NCBI GenBank assembly: GCA_964623815.1
Contig: CAZUVR010000003.1
Coordinates: 75,687-139,686 of the forward strand
Direction of reading: 5' to 3'
From: Chroococcopsis sp964623815
GTDB taxonomy: Bacteria > Cyanobacteriota > Cyanobacteriia > Cyanobacteriales > Microcystaceae
Length of the DNA stretch: 64,000 nucleotides
Shown here: one piece after another, positions 46,002 to 54,041 of the stretch
Layout: each line of letters begins with the position of its first letter
Numbering within the stretch: the first letter of the stretch is position 1
The notes under the pieces: generated by a model
Databases searched by the model: none
The model's input: the letters and a program-made list of their open reading frames with translations, nothing else
What the model was told of the DNA's origin: nothing
Program-made: the position numbers and the translations under genes

Positions 46002-47442
46002 GCTAGAGGTAATCAAATTAAAAGAATTGTTAGAGAAGAAAAATCAAAAATCCGCCTTACGAGAAGCGAGTAAAAAATTAGCCCAACAACAAGCAATTTT
46101 AAATTGTGAAAGTGTTAATAATGTAACTAGATCACAATTTAAAAATTTATTCCGTCATATTCCCCGCCAGTGGCGACACCGTGACGAACTAGACCGCTTT
46201 ATTGATATTGATAGCTGTCCCTCCTCTCTGTTAGCTAATATCATTCATCATATCGATGGTCCTCACTCACCTGATATAAAAGAACTGTTGATGTGGATAA
46301 TTGCAATAACTATATCAACAGTATTACTCGGATTATTAAGCGAAAGAGTTCATCGTTTTGCTACTGGTAATCGCGTCGAAAAAGATAAATATACGATAGG
46401 AATACTCGACCAACCAAAGAAATATAAAAGCCTTGAAGACCATTTAGAAAAAAACCTGATAATTGACGATTTTTGGAAATATCTACAGGGAAAAAAAGTA
46501 CAGATAGTGGTAGACGGAGATCGTCAATTACGTTACGGACACGCGAAAAGCAGAATTACAGATAGGGAATGGGACATCGCCTTTAGCCTATCACCTATGC
46601 TATCGAGCTACTCCAAGAGCCAGGGTTACAGCTTCGTCGCTCGAATGTTTCCCCATAGCCCTTATTATCAATCTGCCCTATTTGTCAAGGCCGATAGCCC
46701 GATGCGATCGTTGAACGATATTCGCCCCTCTACCGTCATCGCCCTCGGTGAAACTCGATCGGCTTCTAGCTTTTTCATGCCCATCTATGAGCTTTACGGT
46801 AAAACATTCACGGTTAATATGAATAATCGGGGACAGGAAATTGTACAGATGGTGAAAAGGGGTGAAGTGGATATGGGAGCGGCAGCCTATGGAGATACGG
46901 TAAAAAAAGAAGATAAAGAGATCCGCGTATTACATTTAAGTAGGGATATTCCCGGTTCTGGAGTTTATCTATCACCTTCCCTATCGGAGCGAGATCGCCG
47001 AACCCTCTCGAAAGTTCTCCTCACCGCCCCCTCGGAAGTGAAGAACAAAGATAATGCCAACTATGGACACGGTGCGGAAGCCGATTACTCCAAATTTCTC
47101 ACGATAGTGAACAAAGTGGAGGGACTCGTCAACTGTGTTGATCTAAAACGTAATCCCGTCCGCTTCTTTTGCGATCAAGATAACCCAAGCGTAAAAATTA
47201 ACGGCAAGATCAACGGGGTGAAACTTCTTCCCTCTGACCGGCTATTATTAACCCTAGAAAGCCCTGATAAACAAATTCACCAGATCACGATCGATCCCGC
47301 CTGGCTGGATAAAATCCCTGGCATAGAAGGGGATATGTTAAAACTGGAAGACCGGGAGGTAAAAATAAATAACGTCGTTGCCGCCAATGACGGCGAAAAA
47401 CCGATCGATGTCGCTCGGGCTGAGGATTTTAAAGTCCGCTGA
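45994..47442 (+). CDS. Membrane-anchored PhnD-like solute-binding protein with cytoplasmic N-terminal domain
   Basis: The 482-residue protein has a cytoplasmic N-terminal region of about 95 residues, rich in charged helices (VIKLKELLEKKNQKSALREA). One membrane helix follows (LLMWIIAITISTVLLGLL, about 98-115), then a periplasmic type-2 binding-protein fold (about 133-345). That fold is PhnD-like, with DREWDIAFSLSPM, LNDIRPSTVIALGETRSASSFFMPIY and MVKRGEVDMGAAAYGD. The last about 110 residues are an extra beta-rich domain. There is no signal peptidase site, so it stays anchored and resembles a sensor rather than a transport component. No PhnC/E genes are present. Its 8-bp overlap with the RelE-helicase gene implies coupled translation. 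Confidence 0.8.
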   Translation: MDELEVIKLKELLEKKNQKSALREASKKLAQQQAILNCESVNNVTRSQFKNLFRHIPRQWRHRDELDRFIDIDSCPSSLLANIIHHIDGPHSPDIKELLMWIIAITISTVLLGLLSERVHRFATGNRVEKDKYTIGILDQPKKYKSLEDHLEKNLIIDDFWKYLQGKKVQIVVDGDRQLRYGHAKSRITDREWDIAFSLSPMLSSYSKSQGYSFVARMFPHSPYYQSALFVKADSPMRSLNDIRPSTVIALGETRSASSFFMPIYELYGKTFTVNMNNRGQEIVQMVKRGEVDMGAAAYGDTVKKEDKEIRVLHLSRDIPGSGVYLSPSLSERDRRTLSKVLLTAPSEVKNKDNANYGHGAEADYSKFLTIVNKVEGLVNCVDLKRNPVRFFCDQDNPSVKINGKINGVKLLPSDRLLLTLESPDKQIHQITIDPAWLDKIPGIEGDMLKLEDREVKINNVVAANDGEKPIDVARAEDFKVR

Positions 47443-47446
47443 GAAA

Positions 47447-48388
47447 TTAGGGACTCCGCCAAATCTCTAACGCGTTCCTCCGCTGATTATCGATTTCGGC
47501 GGGAGTCATATCAAAGGGGCTAGTTTTTCCGAACACCTCGGGCCGATAAATTCCCGTCTCCCATGAACCATAAACCGGATTGGGAAGAACTATCTGAGCT
47601 GCTTCTACCCTCCTATTGTCCGCAGTTAAGCGCCCGTATCTGCCTCGATTCTTTTCGGCGTGGGTACGGCGCTCGGTATCACTATCCCCGGCGTATTCGT
47701 CGAGGTCGTTAAGATTATCCCCGACTAAAACCACGATCTCGCGGGCGATGCCGTCCACCCGCCCCCGCTCGATCGCCTGCCGCCGGAATTGTTTCGAGAA
47801 ACTGGCTTTTCCCGAACCCGTACTGGCGAATTCTTCTCTTAAGATCACCGTTTCCTCGTTGACCCCCGTAAATCCCAACGCCTTCAGATTCTCGATCGTC
47901 GCTCTCTCTAGAGCGTTTTCCTCGGGGGTACTGCCCTGACTGCGATCGGAGACGAAGAACACTTTACCGCCCCGGGCGTTGACGTAATTCACAAAATCGA
48001 CGGCACCCGGCACCGCTTTCGCCTTCGCCTCCCTTACCCACAGATTCCAGGTATCGGAAGAGAATTTGTTATCCGTATCTATGAGACCAGCTTGATAGGG
48101 ACTATTATCGAGTACGGTTTCATCAATATCGACGACGACGGCGGGGGACTTTATATTCAGGTTTAGAGCCGCATCGAAGGCTATTTGCGCCGTGTTAAAA
48201 GCCTGATGGCAGAGGGCTGTATACTCCCCCGCTCTCTGCATCCAGTTGAGCGCCATAATCGACTGATCGTTCAGTTGTCGGCGGGTTAGGGTATCGGCTA
48301 TTCTTTGAAATCCAACCAGTAAGGGAACGGTCAGAGCTATTCCCGACGCGATCGCTAAAATTCCCACCCGCTTCCGATGATCAATCAT
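47447..48388 (-). CDS. Class C acid phosphatase, e(P4) family 5'-nucleotidase (HAD)
   Basis: The 313-residue protein has an N-terminal hydrophobic segment (VGILAIASGIALTVPLLVGF), likely an uncleaved anchor or signal since no lipobox cysteine follows. The HAD core then shows AVVVDIDETVLDNS (motif I with DID), VFFVSDRSQGS (motif II region) and IVVLVGDNLNDLDEYAGD (motif IV). The segment TALCHQAFNTAQIAFD before motif I is typical of the e(P4) group, which dephosphorylates nucleotides and related phosphomonoesters outside the cytoplasmic membrane. It converges on the PhnD-like gene, with 4 bp between stops. Confidence 0.9.
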   Translation of the reverse strand: MIDHRKRVGILAIASGIALTVPLLVGFQRIADTLTRRQLNDQSIMALNWMQRAGEYTALCHQAFNTAQIAFDAALNLNIKSPAVVVDIDETVLDNSPYQAGLIDTDNKFSSDTWNLWVREAKAKAVPGAVDFVNYVNARGGKVFFVSDRSQGSTPEENALERATIENLKALGFTGVNEETVILREEFASTGSGKASFSKQFRRQAIERGRVDGIAREIVVLVGDNLNDLDEYAGDSDTERRTHAEKNRGRYGRLTADNRRVEAAQIVLPNPVYGSWETGIYRPEVFGKTSPFDMTPAEIDNQRRNALEIWRSP

Positions 48389-48445
48389 ACTTTTTTAAAA
48401 AATTATCAATTTACACCACTTTTGTAATCATTAAAATAGTTACTT

Positions 48446-48778
48446 TTAACTACTATCCGCGCTGACATCTTCTGTTACTATCATCTCAGGCTCTGAACCC
48501 ACCTCTATTTTTAAAGGTTCGGATGGTTCGAGAGATTGCATCTGAGCCACAGCCATAGCACGCCCGAGCAAGGAAGTTACAAAAGTACGAAAGCTTAATT
48601 CCGGATTAGGTTCGTTATAAACTCTTTGTAACCCCGATGCAATTAAAATTTCAGCTACTAATTCCCGAAAACCGTCGAGATGCTTTCCCGCTCTGACAGC
48701 TTGAGAATCACGAGTGGCCCAGAAAAACTTAACGGCGTTTCTTAGCTGTTCGTTTAAATTATCTAGTAAAGGATTCAT
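48446..48778 (-). pseudogene. Probable XhoI/PaeR7I-type restriction endonuclease remnant (core deleted in frame)
   Basis: The frame is only 110 residues, about half or less of a PaeR7I-type enzyme. Its N-terminal part (LNEQLRNAVKFFWATRDSQ, then AGKHLDGFRELVAEILIASGL) resembles the start of PaeR7I/XhoI. The later SFRTFVTSLLGRAMAVAQM resembles the end of the same family. The catalytic PD-(D/E)XK middle is missing. It lies 6 bp downstream of a DNA methyltransferase, the expected place for a cognate nuclease. Family assignment is from remembered sequence patterns. Alternatively it is a small accessory protein of the methyltransferase. Confidence 0.5.
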
Positions 48779-48784
48779 AAATTT

Positions 48785-49768
48785 TTACAGGTGAAGCGAA
48801 ACGCTCGATCGGGTAAATAGATTACCCAGTTGTAAAGAAATCCTTTCGTGGGCATAAGTGAGATAACCTTTATCGATTTCATAGCCGATGCTATTCCTAC
48901 CGCAATTAGCTGCGGCTAAAGTGGTTGTACCCGTGCCCAAAAAAGGATCTAGTACGGTATCACCAACGAATGAAAACATACGGATTAATCTGTGAGCTAG
49001 TTCCAGAGGGTAGGGGGCGGGATGGTGTCGTGTCGATGCGCCGGTGATACCGCTCCATATTTGTTGGAACCACTGACGATGACTCTTTTGGGGTATGACG
49101 CTTAAAATTTTAGTTGTTAAATCCGGTGTTCGATACCCCCCTGGCTTACGTTGCATCAGAATATATTCAATATCATTTTTGATCACCCCGTTCGGCTCGT
49201 AAGGTTTACCCATGAAAGGAGCGCCATTTCCTTCGGCTTCGAGAGAAATATTAGCGATTTTATGCCAGATTATAGGTGCTAGATTATCAAAACCTAATAA
49301 GCGGCATTGCTCTTGAATAGAAGCGTGAAGAGGGGCTACCGTATGTCTGCCATTATTTTTCCTTCTTGATAGGCAAACGTCCCCGACTACACAGATTAAA
49401 CGACCGCCGGGTATTAAGGCCCTAAAACAATTTTGCCAAACCCGATCTATTTGTTCGAGAAAACTTTCGTAATTTTCAATATGTCCGAGTTGCCCATCAC
49501 CTTGATTGTAGGTTTTTAGTTTCCAGTAAGGAGGTGATGTCAGAATTAGATGTATGCTCTCGGGAGAAATTGCCAACATTTCGCGGGCATCACCGAGATA
49601 CAGATCGTGATGAGTGGGAATTTGAGGGAGAACTTTTTCTTCTATAAGGTCGGTAAGTTTCTCATCTTTGGCTATGCGGGGAATGGCTTTCTGAAGGTCG
49701 CTTAAATCTCCTAATCGATCATCGGGTACGAAATCGGAAAGTACACTATTATGTACGGCTCTGATCAT
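48785..49768 (-). CDS. DNA methyltransferase, beta class (N4-cytosine or N6-adenine)
   Basis: The catalytic motif TSPPYWKLKTY (about 77) precedes the SAM-binding motif DPFLGTGTTTLAAA near the C-terminus, the order of beta-class amino-methyltransferases. The S in TSPPYW is common in N4-cytosine enzymes. Between them are LIPGGRLICVVGDVCL and IIWHKIAN. ATG 49768 was chosen; TTG 49792 would add eight residues without a well-placed ribosome site. The target sequence is unknown. The small gene immediately downstream appears to be its disabled nuclease partner, which would make this a solitary methyltransferase, possibly kept for regulation or protection. Confidence 0.9.
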   Translation of the reverse strand: MIRAVHNSVLSDFVPDDRLGDLSDLQKAIPRIAKDEKLTDLIEEKVLPQIPTHHDLYLGDAREMLAISPESIHLILTSPPYWKLKTYNQGDGQLGHIENYESFLEQIDRVWQNCFRALIPGGRLICVVGDVCLSRRKNNGRHTVAPLHASIQEQCRLLGFDNLAPIIWHKIANISLEAEGNGAPFMGKPYEPNGVIKNDIEYILMQRKPGGYRTPDLTTKILSVIPQKSHRQWFQQIWSGITGASTRHHPAPYPLELAHRLIRMFSFVGDTVLDPFLGTGTTTLAAANCGRNSIGYEIDKGYLTYAHERISLQLGNLFTRSSVSLHL

Positions 49769-49864
49769 TGCGGGGTTAGGTATTATCTCCAAAATCTATC
49801 AGCTTCTCTCTAGAATAACAGCTTGACCAGATACAGACAATTTTATCTCTGCTATCTATTCAAT

Positions 49865-50461
49865 TCAGGGCTTAATCTCCCCTATTACCCTACCGCCAGA
49901 AGTGAAAGACACGCCTTGCTGAAAACTCGTGCTGATCATCACCGCTTCGATAACCGGCTCCGTGATACCTTTTTTATCCGTCACCCATTCCACAATAAAA
50001 CTAGCGCCCGAACCCCCACTAACATCCTGCTGCGGGATATAAAAGGCTGTGGTTGCTAGAGGTGCTATCTTTAAATCACCTTCTGTGGATTGTTTGACCA
50101 ACTTTCCCGCCGAGTTGTAATAACGGACCGATCGCACCACGATCGATTCGGTTAAGCTCGTATTACGAACAGTCATGGTTATAGTCAATAAAAAAGGCTC
50201 TTGTCTGTCCCCATGATAAATATGAGAATACACAGGAACAAAAACGATCTTTCCCTGAGTAATCGATTGAGGAGCCGATTGAACCGTTACGGAAGGATTA
50301 TCTCTATTCAAACGGGTTAAAGGTTCTATTTGTTGGGGGGAATTATAACTAATAGTTAGGTTTTGCTCTTTTGAACCCTCACAGGCAACCAGAAACATTA
50401 AACAGATTAAAACGATAATTTTCTGAAGACTTTTTTTATCTCCACCGCCGATTTTATTCAT
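49865..50461 (-). CDS. DUF3124 lipoprotein
   Basis: The 198-residue protein has a type II signal peptide (IIVLICLMFLVAC, lipobox LVAC with the modified cysteine at about 27). A beta-rich domain matches DUF3124: GKIVFVPVYSHIYHGD, LLTITMTVRNTSLTESIVV, VRYYNSAGKLVKQ and GASFIVEWVTDKKGITEPVIEAVM. It should be anchored to a membrane facing the periplasm. The function of DUF3124 is unknown; the fold implied by these motifs is Ig-like. Confidence 0.88.
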   Translation of the reverse strand: MNKIGGGDKKSLQKIIVLICLMFLVACEGSKEQNLTISYNSPQQIEPLTRLNRDNPSVTVQSAPQSITQGKIVFVPVYSHIYHGDRQEPFLLTITMTVRNTSLTESIVVRSVRYYNSAGKLVKQSTEGDLKIAPLATTAFYIPQQDVSGGSGASFIVEWVTDKKGITEPVIEAVMISTSFQQGVSFTSGGRVIGEIKP

Positions 50462-50474
50462 TAAATCTCCTAAC

Positions 50475-50957
50475 TTAAGTGTTCTGATTAAAAGTATCTG
50501 GATCGATGCCTAATGAGCGCAAATATTTCTCCATTAATCTAGCGAGTCTTTGTTTATTTTCTAGCTCTGAATTTAACTGTTCGGAGCTTAACTGCTCTTG
50601 TTGTCAATTTTGGGCTAATTCGATATGTCTTAAAAAAATTCGCTCGTCTGGATATTATATTTCTAAGTTTTTATACCATAAAACGAAAGTAATCCCTAAG
50701 AGAAGACTCTGCCAACCATCAATAAAAACTATCCTTTCTAAACTTTTCGCCACCGTAATCCAACCGCGAAATTATTGGTAGCAGGCTCGTAAAGATAATA
50801 TTCTTCTCCTCCCTATTTTTGATAGAACTCATACTGATATTTTATCTCCTCCTCATCGTTGAAAGACGAAAGAATTAAGAATTTCAAATACTACTTGAGG
50901 TGGAATATCATTTTCTTCCCAGTGCTTATAAGAACTACGTCTACCCTTAGATGCTAT
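50475..50957 (-). pseudogene. Uma2 (DUF820) family pseudogene, frameshifted and 5'-truncated
   Basis: Reading the minus strand from about 50948 gives KGRRSSYKHWEENDIPPQ and VVFEIL, then a frameshift. EEEIKYQYEFYQK, EEYYLYEPATNNFAVGLRW, FIDGWQSLLLGITF and a C-terminal LMEKYLRSLGIDPDTFNQ follow in other frames with in-frame stops. These are the usual Uma2 segments from the nuclease core to the end. The 5' part is missing where the transposase remnant begins. No product is expected. Confidence 0.8.
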
Positions 50958-50972
50958 TTATAAAGTAAATCT

Positions 50973-51420
50973 TTAGCTTGTTAAGCGACGTAACATAATA
51001 CGAGTCATCACTGCATAAATAGCAGCTTCACAAAAGGCGGGCAATTTTTCGCGATCTTTGTCAAGACGGTGATAATGACGAACTACTCGAAAGTGCGTTC
51101 TACGAGCCACCTTTTGGGTAGAATCTGAAATTCTTTTCCTTCTTTTTTAATGACCTCAACTTGAGCCTGAATCATTAGCCAGACGACTAGAGCAAATTTA
51201 TCACCACTATAGCCTGCATCGACCCATAGCAACTTGATTTTTTATACCACATCTGGGCTTTCTTCGCATAGTTCCATTAAGGCCGCCTCAGCTAAAACTC
51301 TCTCACTAGCATTGGCAGGGCGCAACAATGACTTTTAACACTAGCCCCAAGCTATCAACGATTAACTATAAATCGTAGGTTACGGTTATTGGTGTCTGAC
51401 TCATAGCGCCATGATCCGGG
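50973..51420 (-). pseudogene. Decayed IS5-family-like transposase
   Basis: The minus strand encodes, over several frames, LWVDAGYSGDKFALVVWLM, QILPKRWLVERTFE, then after a frameshift HYHRLDKDREKLPAF, CEAAIYAVMTRIMLRRL and a stop at 50973. GY.GD...V and RWVVERTF are the DDE-domain motifs of IS5-type transposases. Several stops and frameshifts make it inactive. It abuts the Uma2 pseudogene, so the element probably inserted into that gene. Terminal inverted repeats could not be delimited. Confidence 0.75.
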
Positions 51421-51514
51421 GGAAGTATCTCTTTAACTCATTTTACCTCTAAATAATTTTGCGCACTCCCCGCCGGATGAGAGCAGAGAGAGCGCAGAAT
51501 TTTAAGAGAGAGAA

Positions 51515-53140
51515 TTAGTAATCGAAATCACCGCCGCCGGGTGCTGCGGGAGCTTTTTCTTTCTCGGGTTTATCGACTACGATACACTCGGTGGTTAACA
51601 CCATACCCGCGATACTAGCCGCGTTTTGTAAAGCGGAGCGAGTAACTTTAGCGGGGTCAACTATACCAGCTTCAAACATATCGCTGAATTCACCGGAAGC
51701 CGCGTTATAACCTACATTGAAGGGTTTTTCTTTCACTCTTTCGGCGATAACGGCACCGTTTTGACCAGCGTTTTCGGCAATCCGTTTTAAAGGCGCGGAT
51801 ATAGCACGGGAAACGATTAAAGCACCGGTTAATTCTTCATTGCTGAGATTAGCATTAGCCCACGCTTCTAATTCGGGGGAGAGGTGCGCTAAGGTTGTAC
51901 CGCCACCGGGGACGATACCTTCTTCCACAGCCGCTTTAGTCGCGTTGATAGCGTCTTCTAAGCGAAGTTTGCGGTCTTTCATTTCGGTTTCAGTAGCAGC
52001 ACCAACTTTGATCACCGCTACACCGCCTGATAATTTAGCGAGACGCTCTTGTAATTTTTCTTTGTCGTAAGAAGATTCTGTCTCTTCAATCTGACGGCGA
52101 ATTTGTTCGCAACGAGCTTTAACTTGAGCTTCGTTACCTTCAGCTACGATGGTGGTAGTTTCTTTGGTCATCGCAATTCTGCGGGCTTTACCTAACATAT
52201 CGAGCTTGGTGCTTTCTAATTTTAAGCCTGCATCTTCGCTAATTACTTGACCGCCAGTTAATACCGCAATATCTTCTAGCATAGCTTTACGACGATCGCC
52301 GAAGCCAGGCGCTTTAACTGCAGTTACGTTTAATACACCGCGTAGACGGTTAACTACTAAGGTAGCGAGAGCTTCTTTCTCGATGTCTTCAGCGATGATA
52401 ACTAAGGGTTTGCCTTGACGGGCTACCTGTTCGAGAACGGGCACTAAGTCCTGTACTAAAGCAATTTTCTTGTCAGTTATGAGAATGTAGGGATCTTCTA
52501 GTACACATTCCATACGTTCGGTGTCGGTTACGAAGTAGGGAGAGATGTAACCTTTGTCGAAGCGCATACCTTCGGTGATTTCTAACTCGGTAGTCATAGA
52601 CTTACCTTCTTCGAGAGAGATAACGCCTTCTTTACCGACTTTGTCCATAGCTGAAGCGATCATCTGACCTACTTCGTCATCGTTACCGGCGGAGATAGCA
52701 CCTACTTGAGCGATCGCTTTAGAATCTTCTACGGGTTTAGCGTGTTCGGCGATTTTTTCTACTAAGAAATCGCTGGCTTTATCGATACCTTTTTTCAGCG
52801 CGATGGGGTTGGCACCGGCGGCTACGTTGCGTAAACCTTCTTTAACGATAGCGTGAGCTAATACGGTGGCGGTGGTGGTGCCGTCGCCTGCTACATCGTT
52901 GGTTTTAGAAGCTGCCTGACGGATTAAAGCAACCCCAGTATTTTCGATGTGGTCTTCTAATTCGATTTCTTTGGCGATGGTGATACCATCATTGATGATT
53001 TGGGGAGCGCCGAATTTTTTCTCTAATACCACATTACGACCTTTGGGGCCGAGGGTAACGGCTACCGCTTCCGCTAATAAATCCATGCCTTTTTCTAAGG
53101 CGCGACGAGCATCTTCGTTGTAAATAATTGACTTAGCCAT
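51515..53140 (-). CDS. groL: Chaperonin GroEL
   Basis: The 541-residue protein is a canonical group I chaperonin. It has VTLGPKGRNVVLEKKFG at the ATP site, NDVAGDGTTTATVLAHA (catalytic aspartate loop), EGMRFDKGYISPYFVTD in the apical domain, and VEEGIVPGGGTTLAHL. The C-terminus PAAPGGGDFDY differs from the GGM tail of E. coli GroEL; cyanobacteria commonly have two GroEL copies, and the one linked to groES carries this type of end. It folds client proteins with GroES in the cytoplasm. It lies 48 bp downstream of groES and shares its CIRCE-controlled promoter. Confidence 0.98.
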   Translation of the reverse strand: MAKSIIYNEDARRALEKGMDLLAEAVAVTLGPKGRNVVLEKKFGAPQIINDGITIAKEIELEDHIENTGVALIRQAASKTNDVAGDGTTTATVLAHAIVKEGLRNVAAGANPIALKKGIDKASDFLVEKIAEHAKPVEDSKAIAQVGAISAGNDDEVGQMIASAMDKVGKEGVISLEEGKSMTTELEITEGMRFDKGYISPYFVTDTERMECVLEDPYILITDKKIALVQDLVPVLEQVARQGKPLVIIAEDIEKEALATLVVNRLRGVLNVTAVKAPGFGDRRKAMLEDIAVLTGGQVISEDAGLKLESTKLDMLGKARRIAMTKETTTIVAEGNEAQVKARCEQIRRQIEETESSYDKEKLQERLAKLSGGVAVIKVGAATETEMKDRKLRLEDAINATKAAVEEGIVPGGGTTLAHLSPELEAWANANLSNEELTGALIVSRAISAPLKRIAENAGQNGAVIAERVKEKPFNVGYNAASGEFSDMFEAGIVDPAKVTRSALQNAASIAGMVLTTECIVVDKPEKEKAPAAPGGGDFDY

Positions 53141-53188
53141 AGTGATTCTCTTTTCTTCTCGATAATTTGTTTAGGGAATAGGGTAGAT

Positions 53189-53500
53189 TTAAGAAACGGC
53201 CGCTAAAATGTCTTTTTCAGAAAGGAGAACGTATTCTTCGCCACCGAGTTTAACATCGGTGCCAGCGTATTTAGAGTAGAGCACTTTATCGCCTACTTGT
53301 ACCTCTACGGGGGAGCGGCTACCGTCGTCGTTGCGTTTGCCGGGGCCTACAGCTACTACTTCACCAATTTGGGGCTTTTCCTTGGCGGTGTCGGGAAGCA
53401 AAATCCCGCCTGCGGTTTTCTCTTCGCTGGGGCTGACTTTAACGAATACTCGATCGCCTAAAGGCTTAACTGTCGTTACGTTGATGCTAATTGCTGCCAT
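53189..53500 (-). CDS. groS: Co-chaperonin GroES
   Basis: The 103-residue protein caps the GroEL ring. It shows VKPLGDRVFVKVSPSEEKTA, the mobile loop KTAGGILLPDTAKEKPQ (IVL-type contact as GIL), GEVVAVGPGKRND and VQVGDKVLYSKYAGTDVKL. GGAGG lies nine bases before ATG 53500. It is the first gene of the groESL operon. Confidence 0.97.
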   Translation of the reverse strand: MAAISINVTTVKPLGDRVFVKVSPSEEKTAGGILLPDTAKEKPQIGEVVAVGPGKRNDDGSRSPVEVQVGDKVLYSKYAGTDVKLGGEEYVLLSEKDILAAVS

Positions 53501-53547
53501 TATGTATCCTCCAATTCGGTTCTATCGGAATGGTCGCTCTTTTAACT

Positions 53548-53574
53548 TTAGCACTCTAACCATCCGAGTGCTAA
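53548..53574 (-). promoter_or_regulatory. CIRCE operator (HrcA site)
   Basis: TTAGCACTC (53548-53556), nine bases, then GAGTGCTAA (53566-53574) is a perfect CIRCE element, 48 bp upstream of the groES start codon. HrcA binding here represses groESL until heat shock. Confidence 0.97.
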
Positions 53575-54041
53575 TTTATCTAAATTCAGGGGGCTATGGC
53601 AACACCCCCGGATGTACGGTTTCCCGAATCGGATATTATTGGTGGTACGAGAAAACTGTAACACTTGAGGATTTTACAGCAATTTTCATATCGGTGAAGT
53701 ACATAATAGGTGGGGAGAGCGCCGCTCGGTTAGGAGGACCAGAATTGGGGAAAAAACTCAATTCCCAATTCCCAATTCCGTTCCTACCCATACCTCATTA
53801 ATTTAAAAAGTGGTGTAAGACGCCAGCTACAGGGTATTGTTTAAAACTCTCTGTTTTGTCCGTGAATAGAAAATTTCTCTGTGGTAGTCTTAAATTTACC
53901 CGTTGGGTCTTATCAATTAGGACTGTTAGGGATGGATTTTTTAAGAGAAATCAATGCGGTCATAAATATAAATAGAGGTGAAATTCAGAGTCGTTAACCA
54001 CTACTGGGCACGGTTAGCGTAAAAACTTTAACACTGTTTAA
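53575..54041. other. Spacer between the groESL promoter and ligA
   Basis: About 470 bp hold no convincing gene. A GGGGG/CCCCC stem lies at about 53588-53608. A short direct repeat of AATTCCC type lies near 53760-53780. A 21-codon frame at 53932 lacks a ribosome site. The remaining sequence is AT-rich and unassigned. Confidence 0.4.

Noticed and set aside
53932..53997. 21-codon frame MDFLREINAV between groES and ligA
   Set aside because: There is no ribosome binding site and no recognisable motif; it is probably chance.
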